A DNA stretch of 34,303 bases from Dokdonia sp. (lineage in GTDB: Bacteria > Bacteroidota > Bacteroidia > Flavobacteriales > Flavobacteriaceae). Every line of letters starts with the position of its first letter. Position 1 is the first letter of the stretch. The notes under the pieces were generated by a model. It saw nothing but the letters and a program-made list of their open reading frames with translations. It searched no databases and was not told where the DNA came from. The DNA is taken from positions 1-34,303 of the forward strand of contig JALZVV010000023.1 in NCBI GenBank assembly GCA_023299935.1, read 5' to 3'. A program made the translations under genes and the position numbers. Shown here in pieces: positions 8,938-17,491 of this stretch.

Positions 8938-10352
8938 TTTTTCTGATTTCTAAAAAGTTGTATCCATAGAGTCTCTATGAATTTAGGAATTATCATCACG
9001 CCTATGAATGCCCCTATAAAATAGGAAAATCCATTGGTGAAATCTCCTCTAAGCAAGAAAATGAAATGAATAGCCAGATAATACGCAATTATTCTTTTTA
9101 AATAGTTTGGACTATAGATCCATTTCATGAATTTAACAGTTACTATGGCAAGGAAAATTGCCATTAAAATAACTCCAAGAATTCCCAAATTAATGTAGCC
9201 TTCTGACACTAATGGATTTGAAAGATTATTGTAGTTAAAGTCGTAATTATCAATTAAATAGTTCCCTATTAATTCTCCTGAAGAAATAGGCTTTGCATCC
9301 CAAAAACTTCTCGGAATAAAAAACAAAAAAGCACTTAAAGATTGATATCCCATAGACATACCATACGATTGAACATACTCAACAGTAGCGGCTATGTTTG
9401 CAAAAGCATCATAATTTAATGTATTAAATGCACTAAAAAAACCTCCTCCTTTATTAGCATCAGAAAAAAGAATAGATGGTTGTTTTAACAATTCTACAAA
9501 AGTAGCATCCGTATGCGTAAAAACAGCTACTAACGGGAATGCAACAATCATAATAATGAATAAAAAACTAAGCATCCTAAAATTTGTCTTCAATAATTTA
9601 GGGAAGAAAAGAATGATTAAACAAATATATACAGGGCCTAATGCATTGCGCTTCTCTGTTAATGGGTTCTTAAACCAAAATAATATTACAATCAGACAGA
9701 ACATTACAGTTAAAATAGTGACCCAATTAACCATATTCTTATTTTGTTTTCTCAAATGTTGAAAGCAAAGGACTATTCCAGCAAATGGAAGCAGAAATAA
9801 TACTTTTTTCCAGATTAATATTGTAAAAACTGAATAGTGGGAAGGTTGCGAGCTTGGTCTGGCAATTTCATATTTAACAAAACCATAACTTGCTACTAAA
9901 ACAATTAGAGAAAACCCTAGAAGACTTAAAATGCTTAGCAGTCGCACCTTGGAACTCTCAGTTCCTATCGATTTAAAGCTAGGTTTTAGATATGTCTTCT
10001 TTAAAAAAGCATAAGCTAACAAAAAAGTACTGTTAAAAATCACTATTAAAATATTAGCCTGTATTACGAAGGTTTTTCTATACGGATAATTAGTTACGAA
10101 TTCTGGCACAGGTGTTTGTTCTATAAAATTAATCTGGGTCACTGGGGCTACAATGAAAAACAAAAAATTAAATACCAAATATGCAGATAGAAAGGGTGAA
10201 TACGATTTTTCTATATACAAATGATAGAATAACATAATAAAAATAATAACCGCACTTCCTATAAAGGACAGAAGAACTAGTATATCAATTTCTGCACTAA
10301 TAAAAAGAATTAATGCAACTAAAAGAAAAAAGAAATACAACAGGTGTTTCAT
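8916..10352 (-). CDS. Wzy-like oligosaccharide repeat-unit polymerase
   Basis: This is a 478-residue integral membrane protein with roughly 12 hydrophobic segments and a strongly AT-rich coding region. Around residue 350 it carries FIPRSFWDAKP followed by GELIGNYLID and a later VSEGYINLGILGV. This combination ('PR..W..KP' then 'E.Y.N.G..G') is typical of O-antigen/exopolysaccharide Wzy polymerases. The predicted job is joining lipid-linked repeat units at the periplasmic face. The start follows the sulfotransferase stop by 10 bp, and its 3' end overlaps the next gene by 22 bp. Wzy proteins diverge fast, so the call rests on the motif, topology and context rather than on overall similarity. 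Confidence 0.78.
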   Translation of the reverse strand: MKHLLYFFFLLVALILFISAEIDILVLLSFIGSAVIIFIMLFYHLYIEKSYSPFLSAYLVFNFLFFIVAPVTQINFIEQTPVPEFVTNYPYRKTFVIQANILIVIFNSTFLLAYAFLKKTYLKPSFKSIGTESSKVRLLSILSLLGFSLIVLVASYGFVKYEIARPSSQPSHYSVFTILIWKKVLFLLPFAGIVLCFQHLRKQNKNMVNWVTILTVMFCLIVILFWFKNPLTEKRNALGPVYICLIILFFPKLLKTNFRMLSFLFIIMIVAFPLVAVFTHTDATFVELLKQPSILFSDANKGGGFFSAFNTLNYDAFANIAATVEYVQSYGMSMGYQSLSAFLFFIPRSFWDAKPISSGELIGNYLIDNYDFNYNNLSNPLVSEGYINLGILGVILMAIFLAIVTVKFMKWIYSPNYLKRIIAYYLAIHFIFLLRGDFTNGFSYFIGAFIGVMIIPKFIETLWIQLFRNQKKWMISKK

Positions 10353-10362
10353 AAATTACATA

Positions 10363-11181
10363 CTACCAATCATTATTATTTTCATAACCTAATTGTATCA
10401 ATAAGTCTCCGGCATATTCTTTAAAAGCAGCTTTCTCTTCTTCTTGAAAATAATTCTTCCAATCCCCTTTAATGCCCTTACGCAAAAAACTTTTTGTGCT
10501 CTCTTCTCCTTTAGTTCTTTTCGTTTGATTTTCAAAGGAAAACTTTTGAACTACAGCCTTAAGGCGTTCTTTATCTATATCCGTCTTATTAAAAAAATCT
10601 TTGATCAAATTTTCTAATGTGCGCTCGGCATCTTCAAGTAAGTCTTCATAACGCACAATATAAACTTTAGGATTGTTTTGAGCCACTTTCAACCATATGC
10701 TATTATACTCTTGCCAGTTTCCCGGAAAAACAAATCTCCTCATCTTAGATAATTTATGCTCATAAGAATACTTCATATATGAAAGAATATTTTTCTGGAC
10801 ATTCTCATAATCTGTAAAGCCTACTTCCTTTCTGTGATAATTCACATTATGCACTTCTTTTTTATTTTTATCATTCCAAACAAGCTGATGATGATAAAAA
10901 GAAATAAGCACATCGCGTCCGTCTCTCACTAAATATATAACCTTATTGTTCTTACCTATATGTTTAGGCAAATAATGCCCGTGCATTAAGGATTTCTTCA
11001 TTACAGGAAATTCATTTCTAGGAAAAGGAATGTCCAGATATTCTGACACAAGTTGTCCAAGCCACGTCCCTCCAGACTTAGGATACTCTACCAACACTAC
11101 AGAATTATTTTTTGTCGTGATTGTATTTAGATACGTAAGTCTAACGACCTGCTCTAGTTTATTTGTTAATAGGTTTCCCAC
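10363..11181 (-). CDS. PAPS-dependent sulfotransferase (Sulfotransfer_1 type)
   Basis: This 272-residue cytosolic-type sulfotransferase carries both PAPS-binding signatures. The 5'-phosphosulfate loop YPKSGGTW is at residues 33-40, and the 3'-phosphate motif VRDGRDVLISFY is at 85-96. A conserved C-terminal RKGIKGDWKNYF segment resembles the GxxGxWK motif of Sulfotransfer_1 enzymes. It likely transfers sulfate from PAPS to a hydroxyl of the polysaccharide repeat unit or its lipid-linked precursor. The start codon is GTG; no earlier in-frame ATG precedes the PAPS loop. It lies 12 bp after the flippase gene and 10 bp before the polymerase gene. PAPS synthesis genes are not in the window. The acceptor is an inference from context. 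Confidence 0.88.
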   Translation of the reverse strand: MGNLLTNKLEQVVRLTYLNTITTKNNSVVLVEYPKSGGTWLGQLVSEYLDIPFPRNEFPVMKKSLMHGHYLPKHIGKNNKVIYLVRDGRDVLISFYHHQLVWNDKNKKEVHNVNYHRKEVGFTDYENVQKNILSYMKYSYEHKLSKMRRFVFPGNWQEYNSIWLKVAQNNPKVYIVRYEDLLEDAERTLENLIKDFFNKTDIDKERLKAVVQKFSFENQTKRTKGEESTKSFLRKGIKGDWKNYFQEEEKAAFKEYAGDLLIQLGYENNNDW

Positions 11182-11193
11182 TAATTAATTTTT

Positions 11194-12531
11194 TTAACCA
11201 AACGGCTTAAGCCAAGTTTTTAAATATAAAAAATTCAATATTGCCCTTGATTGTAAGAGAAAATTAGTTCTAGTCTTACCAAAAAGAGCATTGACAAAAT
11301 AACCTGATATCGCATAAGATATTAAGGTTGCATAGGCTGCTCCCAACAAGCCAAACTTTTTGATAAAAATAAGATTAAGCACAACATTAGTTATTGCCCC
11401 TGCAACTAATCGAATACTCGAGAATTTTTCTAGATTCTCGTTTAAATAATATCCCCAAGAACCATTACTTAAGAAAACAAAAATAATCGACCAAATATAA
11501 ATCGTAAGTATCCCGCTGCTCTCAATATAGGCTTCGCCAAATAAGAATTTTACTATTACAGTCGAAAATAAAGTAAATACTACTGATGCCACAATAGCAA
11601 TCTTCATTAAGAGATTGTAAAGTTGTTGTAATCTATTTAAAAACTGTTCTTGGCTTGATTTTTTAAGCTTTACAAGGGACGGAAATATAGATTGGGTTAT
11701 GGCTACCGTAACAAATAACCATACACTACAGATTTTAACGGCTGCACTATATAAACCTACTGCTCTTTCTCCCATAAATTCCTTAATCATTACTTGATCA
11801 ATCTTCATGTAAATAGCTGTAGCAATAGTGCCTATTATTAAAAACCAACTTCTTGATAGCAGGCTTTTTGCAGTACCCCAACTAAACTCCCATTTTGCTA
11901 TTATTAGCCCTTCTCTTCCATAAAAATAGATGAAGCCCACAGCGCATAATAAAGTTTCAATACAATATACACCAGCAAAATAGATTAATTCTGCCTTGGC
12001 AATAATGAGACCAATCTTTATCAATGCGCTTATAACAACCATTGCCATATTAACCCAAGTAATGGGTTTACTCGCCACTTTACTTTGAAAATAAAAATCT
12101 ATTCCATTAAAGCTTTGAAAAATTACTGAAAAAGTAATCAGCCATATTATCCAGTTAACCCTATCTGTGTTATTAAGAAGTGATAATGTTAACAATATGA
12201 GTAAAGACATCGCTATAAACCCCCCGATACGCAAGCCAAATGTGGTCCCAAGAATTTTATCTCTCGATGCTCCCTTGTTAACAAGGTCTTTTACTACAAT
12301 TTGATCCAGTCCTAAGGTAGCAATAGCAGTAAACAAGAAGACTAATGAATAAGCATAATTGAGTAGCCCAAAATCTTCAGGGCCTAAGTATCTGGCAACC
12401 CATAAACCTACTAAAAAGGCTTCTGCCGCTCGTAATCCTTTTTCTGAAAAAAGCCAAAAAGCATTATTTGCATATTTCAGGGAGCCTTCTCCACCCCCTA
12501 GCTTGCTTAATACCTTTTTTATGATGGACAT
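11194..12531 (-). CDS. Wzx-type polysaccharide flippase
   Basis: This 445-residue polytopic membrane protein belongs to the MOP superfamily (Polysacc_synt). It begins with the typical NAFWLFSEKGLRAAEAFLVGLWVARYLGPEDFGLLNYA stretch, where the family has a conserved 'ryLgp..fG..nya' segment near residues 47-62. A second family pattern, MIKEFMGERAVGLYSAAVKI, appears near residue 250. Twelve to fourteen hydrophobic helices fit the length. It would translocate undecaprenyl-PP-linked repeat units across the inner membrane. It lies between fcl (10 bp) and the sulfotransferase gene (12 bp). Confidence 0.9.
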   Translation of the reverse strand: MSIIKKVLSKLGGGEGSLKYANNAFWLFSEKGLRAAEAFLVGLWVARYLGPEDFGLLNYAYSLVFLFTAIATLGLDQIVVKDLVNKGASRDKILGTTFGLRIGGFIAMSLLILLTLSLLNNTDRVNWIIWLITFSVIFQSFNGIDFYFQSKVASKPITWVNMAMVVISALIKIGLIIAKAELIYFAGVYCIETLLCAVGFIYFYGREGLIIAKWEFSWGTAKSLLSRSWFLIIGTIATAIYMKIDQVMIKEFMGERAVGLYSAAVKICSVWLFVTVAITQSIFPSLVKLKKSSQEQFLNRLQQLYNLLMKIAIVASVVFTLFSTVIVKFLFGEAYIESSGILTIYIWSIIFVFLSNGSWGYYLNENLEKFSSIRLVAGAITNVVLNLIFIKKFGLLGAAYATLISYAISGYFVNALFGKTRTNFLLQSRAILNFLYLKTWLKPFG

Positions 12532-12541
12532 ATACTTTCTA

Positions 12542-13597
12542 TTATGCCTGATTAGTTCTTAAATACCACTCGTAAACTCTCTTTACTCCCTCTCTTAATT
12601 CAACAGTATGTTTCCATCCCAAATCATTTAGTTTAGTGACATTAGTTACCTTTCTTAAGGTGCCATCAGGTTTTTCTGTATTGAAAACAAGACTGCCTTC
12701 AAAACCTACTATTTCCTTGATGAGTAGTGCCAATTCCTTAATAGATATATCCTCTCCCGTACCAATGTTTATATGCGTATTACGCACTTGTTCAAGATCT
12801 TGAGAAACATCAGAGAAGTCTCTGTTATTCATAATATATACACAAGCATCTGCGAGATCTTCACTCCATAAAAATTCTCTTCGGGGTTTGCCAGAGCCCC
12901 ATATTTCAACTTCTTTGCCAGAAATCCCATGAGTATTCAAGATTTCTTCCGCTTTCGCGAAAGCCTTAACTCCAAGATTATGCATAACCTCATCCTTTTT
13001 AACTTGTGACAGGAGTTTTGCAAGATGCATTTTTCGAATTAATGCAGGTAAGACATGTGATTTCTCTAAATCAAAATTATCATTGAAACCATATAAGTTT
13101 GTAGGCATAACTGCCATAAAATTAGTTTCATACTGAAGGTTATAGCTTTCACACAATTTTATTCCTGCAATTTTTGCAATAGCATAAGGTTCATTGGTAT
13201 ACTCCAGCGGCCCAGTGAGTAGGCTATTCTCTACCATAGGTTGTGGTGCTTCTTTAGGATAAATACAGGTGCTACCTAAGAATAGCAGCTTTTTAACACC
13301 ATTCACAAAGCTTTGATGAATCACATTGTTTTGAATCATCAGGTTCGTGTAAATAAAGTCTCCTCTGTAAATATTGTTAGCAAGAATCCCACCTACTTTT
13401 GCTGCGGCCAGGAACACATATTCTGGTTTTTCACTCTCAAAAAATTGCTTTACCGCAACAGAATCTACAAGATCTAACTCTGCATGCGCACGTACAATCA
13501 AGTTAGTAAATCCCTTGCTTTTTAGTGTTTTAAGAATGGCGCTCCCTACAAGTCCGCTATGGCCAGCGATATAAATTCTTGCGTCCTTCTGCATCAT
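12542..13597 (-). CDS. fcl: GDP-L-fucose synthase
   Basis: This NADPH-dependent epimerase/reductase converts GDP-4-keto-6-deoxy-D-mannose to GDP-L-fucose in the cytoplasm. The dinucleotide motif (IAGHSGLVGSAI) lies near the N-terminus, LGSTCIYP gives the catalytic Ser, and YAIAKIAG gives the YxxxK pair. KPRREFLWSEDLADA is diagnostic for Fcl. The frame is open back to a TTG at 13609, but ATG at 13597 (or 13594) is the more likely start and leaves a 4-bp gap after gmd instead of an overlap. The enzyme carries an extra segment near residues 200-230 with KAFAKAEEIL, where an exact 14-bp palindrome (12951-12964) encodes AFAKA. It lies directly after gmd, whose product is its substrate. Confidence 0.93.
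   Translation of the reverse strand: MMQKDARIYIAGHSGLVGSAILKTLKSKGFTNLIVRAHAELDLVDSVAVKQFFESEKPEYVFLAAAKVGGILANNIYRGDFIYTNLMIQNNVIHQSFVNGVKKLLFLGSTCIYPKEAPQPMVENSLLTGPLEYTNEPYAIAKIAGIKLCESYNLQYETNFMAVMPTNLYGFNDNFDLEKSHVLPALIRKMHLAKLLSQVKKDEVMHNLGVKAFAKAEEILNTHGISGKEVEIWGSGKPRREFLWSEDLADACVYIMNNRDFSDVSQDLEQVRNTHINIGTGEDISIKELALLIKEIVGFEGSLVFNTEKPDGTLRKVTNVTKLNDLGWKHTVELREGVKRVYEWYLRTNQA
12951..12964. repeat. 14-bp palindrome GCTTTCGCGAAAGC, exact copy 3
   Basis: Perfect palindrome inside fcl, in the frame that encodes Ala-Phe-Ala-Lys-Ala, within an insertion-like segment of the protein. Confidence 0.9.
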
Positions 13598-13601
13598 TGG
13601 A

Positions 13602-14717
13602 CTACTCAAAGTAGTTAAGTGTTCTGTAACCTCCTTGTTTGAGGTAATTCTGTTTTTGCATCAGCATCAGGTCACTTTCCATCATCTCTTTGACTAAATC
13701 TTGTAACTGAAACTCTGGTTTCCATCCCAGCTTATTATATGCTTTTGTCGCATCTCCTATAAGCAAATCTACTTCGGTAGGCCTAAAATACTTCTCATCT
13801 ACGGCCACAACTTCTTTGCCTATTTTCACTTGATATTCAGGGTTTGAAGAAGACTTTACTATTGCCTTTTCTTGAGCTCCTTCTCCAGAAAACTCTAATG
13901 TAACTCCTATGTGGGAAAACGCCATAATAACAAAATCTCTAACGGTAGTTGTTTCTCCTGTAGCAATTACCCAATCCTCCGGTTCTTCTGCTTGAAGAAT
14001 TAGCCACATCATCTTTACATAATCCTTTGCATGACCCCAATCACGTTTTGCGTCTAGGTTTCCTAAAAATAATTTTTCTTGTAATCCTAAGCCAATTCGA
14101 GCAGTAGCTCTTGTTATTTTACGAGTTACAAAGGTTTCTCCTCGTACTGGAGATTCGTGATTAAATAGTATCCCATTGCAAGCAAACATATTATATGCTT
14201 CTCTATGATTTACCGTGGCCCAATAGGCATATAGTTTTGCAACAGCATAAGGACTTCTAGGATAAAATGGCGTAGCTTCCGATTGAGGAACTTCTTGCAC
14301 TTTACCATATAATTCTGAAGTAGAAGCTTGATAAATTTTTGTTTTAGATTCCATTCCTAGGGTTCGTACCGCTTCTAGCAGCCTCAAAGCGCCCAGCCCA
14401 TCGACATTTGCTGTATATTCTGGCATCTCAAAAGAAACCTGAACATGGCTCATTGCTCCAAGATTATAAATCTCATCGGGTTGAGCTTGTTGGATGATGC
14501 GTAACAAATTTGATCCGTCTGTGAGGTCTCCATAATGGAGAAAAAAGTTTTGATTTTCTATATGCGGATCCTGATATAAATGGTCTATTCGATCTGTATT
14601 AAATAGAGAAGATCTACGTTTTATCCCATGTACTTCATATCCCTTTTTTAACAGAAACTCACTGAGATATGCCCCGTCCTGACCAGTTACTCCAGTAATT
14701 AATGCTACTTTTTTCAT
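13602..14717 (-). CDS. gmd: GDP-mannose 4,6-dehydratase
   Basis: This enzyme catalyses the first committed step to GDP-L-fucose: GDP-D-mannose to GDP-4-keto-6-deoxy-D-mannose. The 371-residue protein has the NADP-binding [15 protein letters not shown] at the N-terminus, the Gmd-typical RRSS.FNT.RIDHLY segment near residue 35, QASTSELYG for the catalytic Thr/Ser, [12 protein letters not shown] for YxxxK, and the [16 protein letters not shown] stretch characteristic of Gmd. It ends with the [12 protein letters not shown] segment seen in this family. The stop is TAG. It follows the Wzz-like gene by 30 bp and precedes fcl by a few bases, so the two steps are co-transcribed. Confidence 0.95.
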   Translation of the reverse strand: MKKVALITGVTGQDGAYLSEFLLKKGYEVHGIKRRSSLFNTDRIDHLYQDPHIENQNFFLHYGDLTDGSNLLRIIQQAQPDEIYNLGAMSHVQVSFEMPEYTANVDGLGALRLLEAVRTLGMESKTKIYQASTSELYGKVQEVPQSEATPFYPRSPYAVAKLYAYWATVNHREAYNMFACNGILFNHESPVRGETFVTRKITRATARIGLGLQEKLFLGNLDAKRDWGHAKDYVKMMWLILQAEEPEDWVIATGETTTVRDFVIMAFSHIGVTLEFSGEGAQEKAIVKSSSNPEYQVKIGKEVVAVDEKYFRPTEVDLLIGDATKAYNKLGWKPEFQLQDLVKEMMESDLMLMQKQNYLKQGGYRTLNYFE

Positions 14718-14747
14718 TATTATCGGTATATAAATCCTTAAAGCAAA

Positions 14748-15755
14748 TTATAAATAATTTTCGTCTACTAGTCGTTGTTTTAAGGCAGAAAACCCATAAA
14801 TCATTCCCGCTATTAAAAGAAAAAGAAAAAGAAATAAAATAGGGTAATAAATATATTTCTTATCGGTAACCCTTCTGTCTTCTACAATCTGAATATCTCC
14901 TATGGCAATGATCGCCTCATTGGCGGTAATAAAGTCATTCTTTAAGGCTTCTGCTTCTACAATTAAATCGTTTTTCAATTCAAAGACTCCATTAAAATCT
15001 ATATCCGTTTGATTACTGTAAAAAGATAGTTCGTCTGTATTTTGGGAAACAGCACGCAAACTTCCAGAATAATCACTAATTAATATATTCATCTGTTCCA
15101 AGGTCTGATCGTTAGCTGCAATTCTTTCTTTTTGATTTGCCCTGTATCCAGATTTTATAGAGGCTATTTCAGGTTGATTATTGATATAGTTGAAGAGATT
15201 ATTAACAATATTTTTATCCCTTCCTATCATTCCTACTTCAAGCTTATGATATTTATAATTAGAGAAAAAACGATCCGACGCAAACAATTCTCCATCTACT
15301 TCTACACTTAATTCTTTAAGTATTGGAGTAAGGGTGCTTCCTCTACTGTCACTTTCAGATATACCAACTAAAAGAGACACTACATCTATTATTGGGGTGA
15401 TATTAGCATTTATTAATGCATTCCCATTGCCTCCTAAATCATACTCCGAAATAAACGCACTATCACCATCTGATATTTTTGTTGTTACCTGCTCAATAGT
15501 GTTGTACACATATGCTTGGCTATCAAAATTAGTCTTAACAATAATGGTTGCCTTATTCAAAGTAGGTGTGTTAGTCTTAATCCCTAAAACAACACCTGAA
15601 ATAATGAGTAAAAGGGCTGCCCACCAAAATTTAATAATAAAATCTACAGCCTTAAAGAATAATGCTAATACATTGTAAAACCATCTTTTAAAAAGAGAGA
15701 AAATGTCGGATAAATCTAGTTCATCAATAGCTTTATCTGCTTTTGAATTACTCAT
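14748..15755 (-). CDS. Wzz-like polysaccharide chain-length determinant
   Basis: This 335-residue inner-membrane protein has the co-polymerase layout. It has a cytoplasmic N-terminus, a first transmembrane helix near residues 42-61, a long periplasmic region with coiled-coil character (about 195-260), and a second transmembrane helix near 300-322, followed by a short cytoplasmic tail. No C-terminal tyrosine-kinase domain is present, so it is a Wzz-type rather than Wzc-type regulator. It presumably sets the modal length of the polymer made by the neighbouring Wzy. It is 30 bp upstream of gmd and 30 bp downstream of the DUF6909-like gene. Confidence 0.85.
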   Translation of the reverse strand: MSNSKADKAIDELDLSDIFSLFKRWFYNVLALFFKAVDFIIKFWWAALLLIISGVVLGIKTNTPTLNKATIIVKTNFDSQAYVYNTIEQVTTKISDGDSAFISEYDLGGNGNALINANITPIIDVVSLLVGISESDSRGSTLTPILKELSVEVDGELFASDRFFSNYKYHKLEVGMIGRDKNIVNNLFNYINNQPEIASIKSGYRANQKERIAANDQTLEQMNILISDYSGSLRAVSQNTDELSFYSNQTDIDFNGVFELKNDLIVEAEALKNDFITANEAIIAIGDIQIVEDRRVTDKKYIYYPILFLFLFLLIAGMIYGFSALKQRLVDENYL

Positions 15756-15785
15756 ATGTGATTGGTTGTTATGGTTAATGCTTTA

Positions 15786-17474
15786 TTAAAGCTTAAATAT
15801 ATAATATAATATCTTTTCTGTAATCAAATACGTGGGTTTTACACCTGTTGCTCCCAAACCTCCCGAGGCTAGTGTACTTCCCGTCTCTAAGGGGTTGTCA
15901 GAAGCATAATAAGCATATAACACTTCTACATCTTCCTTAATATTCCCTCTTAGTTTTGAAGCGGCTTGTATAGCTTTTTGATAATGAGCCCCTTCCATCT
16001 CTAATCCAATCACGTTCCAGGTACTGTAATGAAAGAATTTTAATATATCTCTGTTTTGAAGAGAGGTCCCTAATACAGTAACCATTGCTCCCTCATAAAC
16101 ACCAATATTGTGACCTACTAAGTCTTCTTTCTTAAGGCTGTTTTTAAAAGGATAGTTATCTGCTGTACCCTCAAATAAGTGTGCAGAAGGAATCATAATA
16201 TCACCCTTCCCTCCTTCTAAGATGCCTGCTTTACCCATAATTGAGATAGAGTCTACATCTAAATAGGTTACCTCTATATCATCTACAAGAGGTTTAAGCA
16301 ACTCTTCCATCGTTTCATAGGCTTGCTCTCCAAACGCATAATCCATTACTACAAGCACTGGTCGCTTCTCTTCTGGAACAGTAATATCACAAAAATGATT
16401 ATCTCCTACTTGTAATCTACAGGTATCAAATATCTGAACATTGATATTTGTACCGCTTTCATCCGGTATAAATATCATTCCGTTCTGTAACGCAGTTTTC
16501 TCAATTTTAGTGCGCATTTTACCATTTTCCTCTTTACTGAGCATTTCATAAATATCCAGCTTAGATTTTTTAGCTAATTCATTTTTAAATGCCAGCGGAG
16601 TAAATAGCGTATTCATTACGCTATGCATATTTGCACTAATGATGTGTAAAGGTCTATGCAGTAATTCCTTTTCCTTAAGTGTTTTCTTAATGTTTTTTGC
16701 CCAAACTTCACCATGTAGATGGTGACCAAGACGTTCTCTTAGCACTGGACTAAAAGTCACCGTTCTTTTAGTTTGCTCAGTATCCTCAAGAATAGCGAGT
16801 TTTCCTAGCCAATATATAATCTCTAAAAAGCGACGTGGATTGCCTTTTGTATTAAATTCTGGAGCAATATCATTTACCTCTTCAAAGGTTCTTCCTAAGA
16901 TATTTGCTGTATGGGTTATAGCTATTTCTCGCTCTTTCTTAGTCAACTTAGCTTTCGCAAGCACAGCCTTTTCAAGCTTTTGCCAATCTCTAGTTAGGTC
17001 TCCTCTTTCATTAATGAGAACTCTTTTCATTATCTTATGAGACTCAATAAATAAGAAGGTAAGATGTGTAAGAATATCATAAATTTCAGATCTGCCTCTT
17101 GTCACTTCAATATTCATCTGTTCCTCGTCTATACGGTAGCAATTTCTCCTCCGTTTACGAGGTATTATAGGTTCAAATAAACTGTCTTGATATCCCTCAT
17201 CGCTAGTAAGATTTATAAAGCGACATTCTTCTATGCGTATAGGAAGACGGTCTATAACATATAAGAGGCCTTTTAGTTCTACTTTTTCTTCGGCTATGGT
17301 ACCATATATTTCTGGGCGCAGGATAAGCAATGCCTCTCTAAGTGCCTCCCCAGAAATACCCATGGGTTTATAAAATCCTCGATTAAAAAGATGGCGCATT
17401 GTGATATACAAGCGCTCTATTGCTGCACTACTTTCTTGAGACCTTGTGCGGCTTTGTGGTTTGATTGTACTCAT
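15786..17474 (-). CDS. Conserved Bacteroidota protein (DUF6909-like) with nucleoside-phosphorylase-like C-terminus
   Basis: The function of this 562-residue soluble protein is unknown. The N-terminal 350 residues are mostly helical and charged, and no familiar catalytic motif is seen. The C-terminal part, about 370-560, reads like a nucleoside phosphorylase/AMP nucleosidase fold. It has a DYAFGEQAYETMEEL segment near 378, GKAGILEGGKGDIMIPS at 414-430 (compare 'GTAGGL...GDI'), GLEMEGAHY at 490-498 (compare the ribose-binding 'MEME' motif), and YASDNP at 523-528 (compare the catalytic 'SD' motif). There is no signal peptide or membrane segment. It lies 17 bp after the GH3-like gene, in the same transcription direction. 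The family name is recalled from Bacteroidota annotation; the phosphorylase relationship is my inference from motifs. Confidence 0.65.
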   Translation of the reverse strand: MSTIKPQSRTRSQESSAAIERLYITMRHLFNRGFYKPMGISGEALREALLILRPEIYGTIAEEKVELKGLLYVIDRLPIRIEECRFINLTSDEGYQDSLFEPIIPRKRRRNCYRIDEEQMNIEVTRGRSEIYDILTHLTFLFIESHKIMKRVLINERGDLTRDWQKLEKAVLAKAKLTKKEREIAITHTANILGRTFEEVNDIAPEFNTKGNPRRFLEIIYWLGKLAILEDTEQTKRTVTFSPVLRERLGHHLHGEVWAKNIKKTLKEKELLHRPLHIISANMHSVMNTLFTPLAFKNELAKKSKLDIYEMLSKEENGKMRTKIEKTALQNGMIFIPDESGTNINVQIFDTCRLQVGDNHFCDITVPEEKRPVLVVMDYAFGEQAYETMEELLKPLVDDIEVTYLDVDSISIMGKAGILEGGKGDIMIPSAHLFEGTADNYPFKNSLKKEDLVGHNIGVYEGAMVTVLGTSLQNRDILKFFHYSTWNVIGLEMEGAHYQKAIQAASKLRGNIKEDVEVLYAYYASDNPLETGSTLASGGLGATGVKPTYLITEKILYYIFKL

Positions 17475-17491
17475 ATAAAGGACGAAGATAC

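Noticed and set aside
12598-13609. TTG start at 13609 for fcl
   Set aside because: Two in-frame ATG codons follow at 13597 and 13594, placed right before the conserved N-terminal strand; TTG starts are rare and would force an overlap with gmd.
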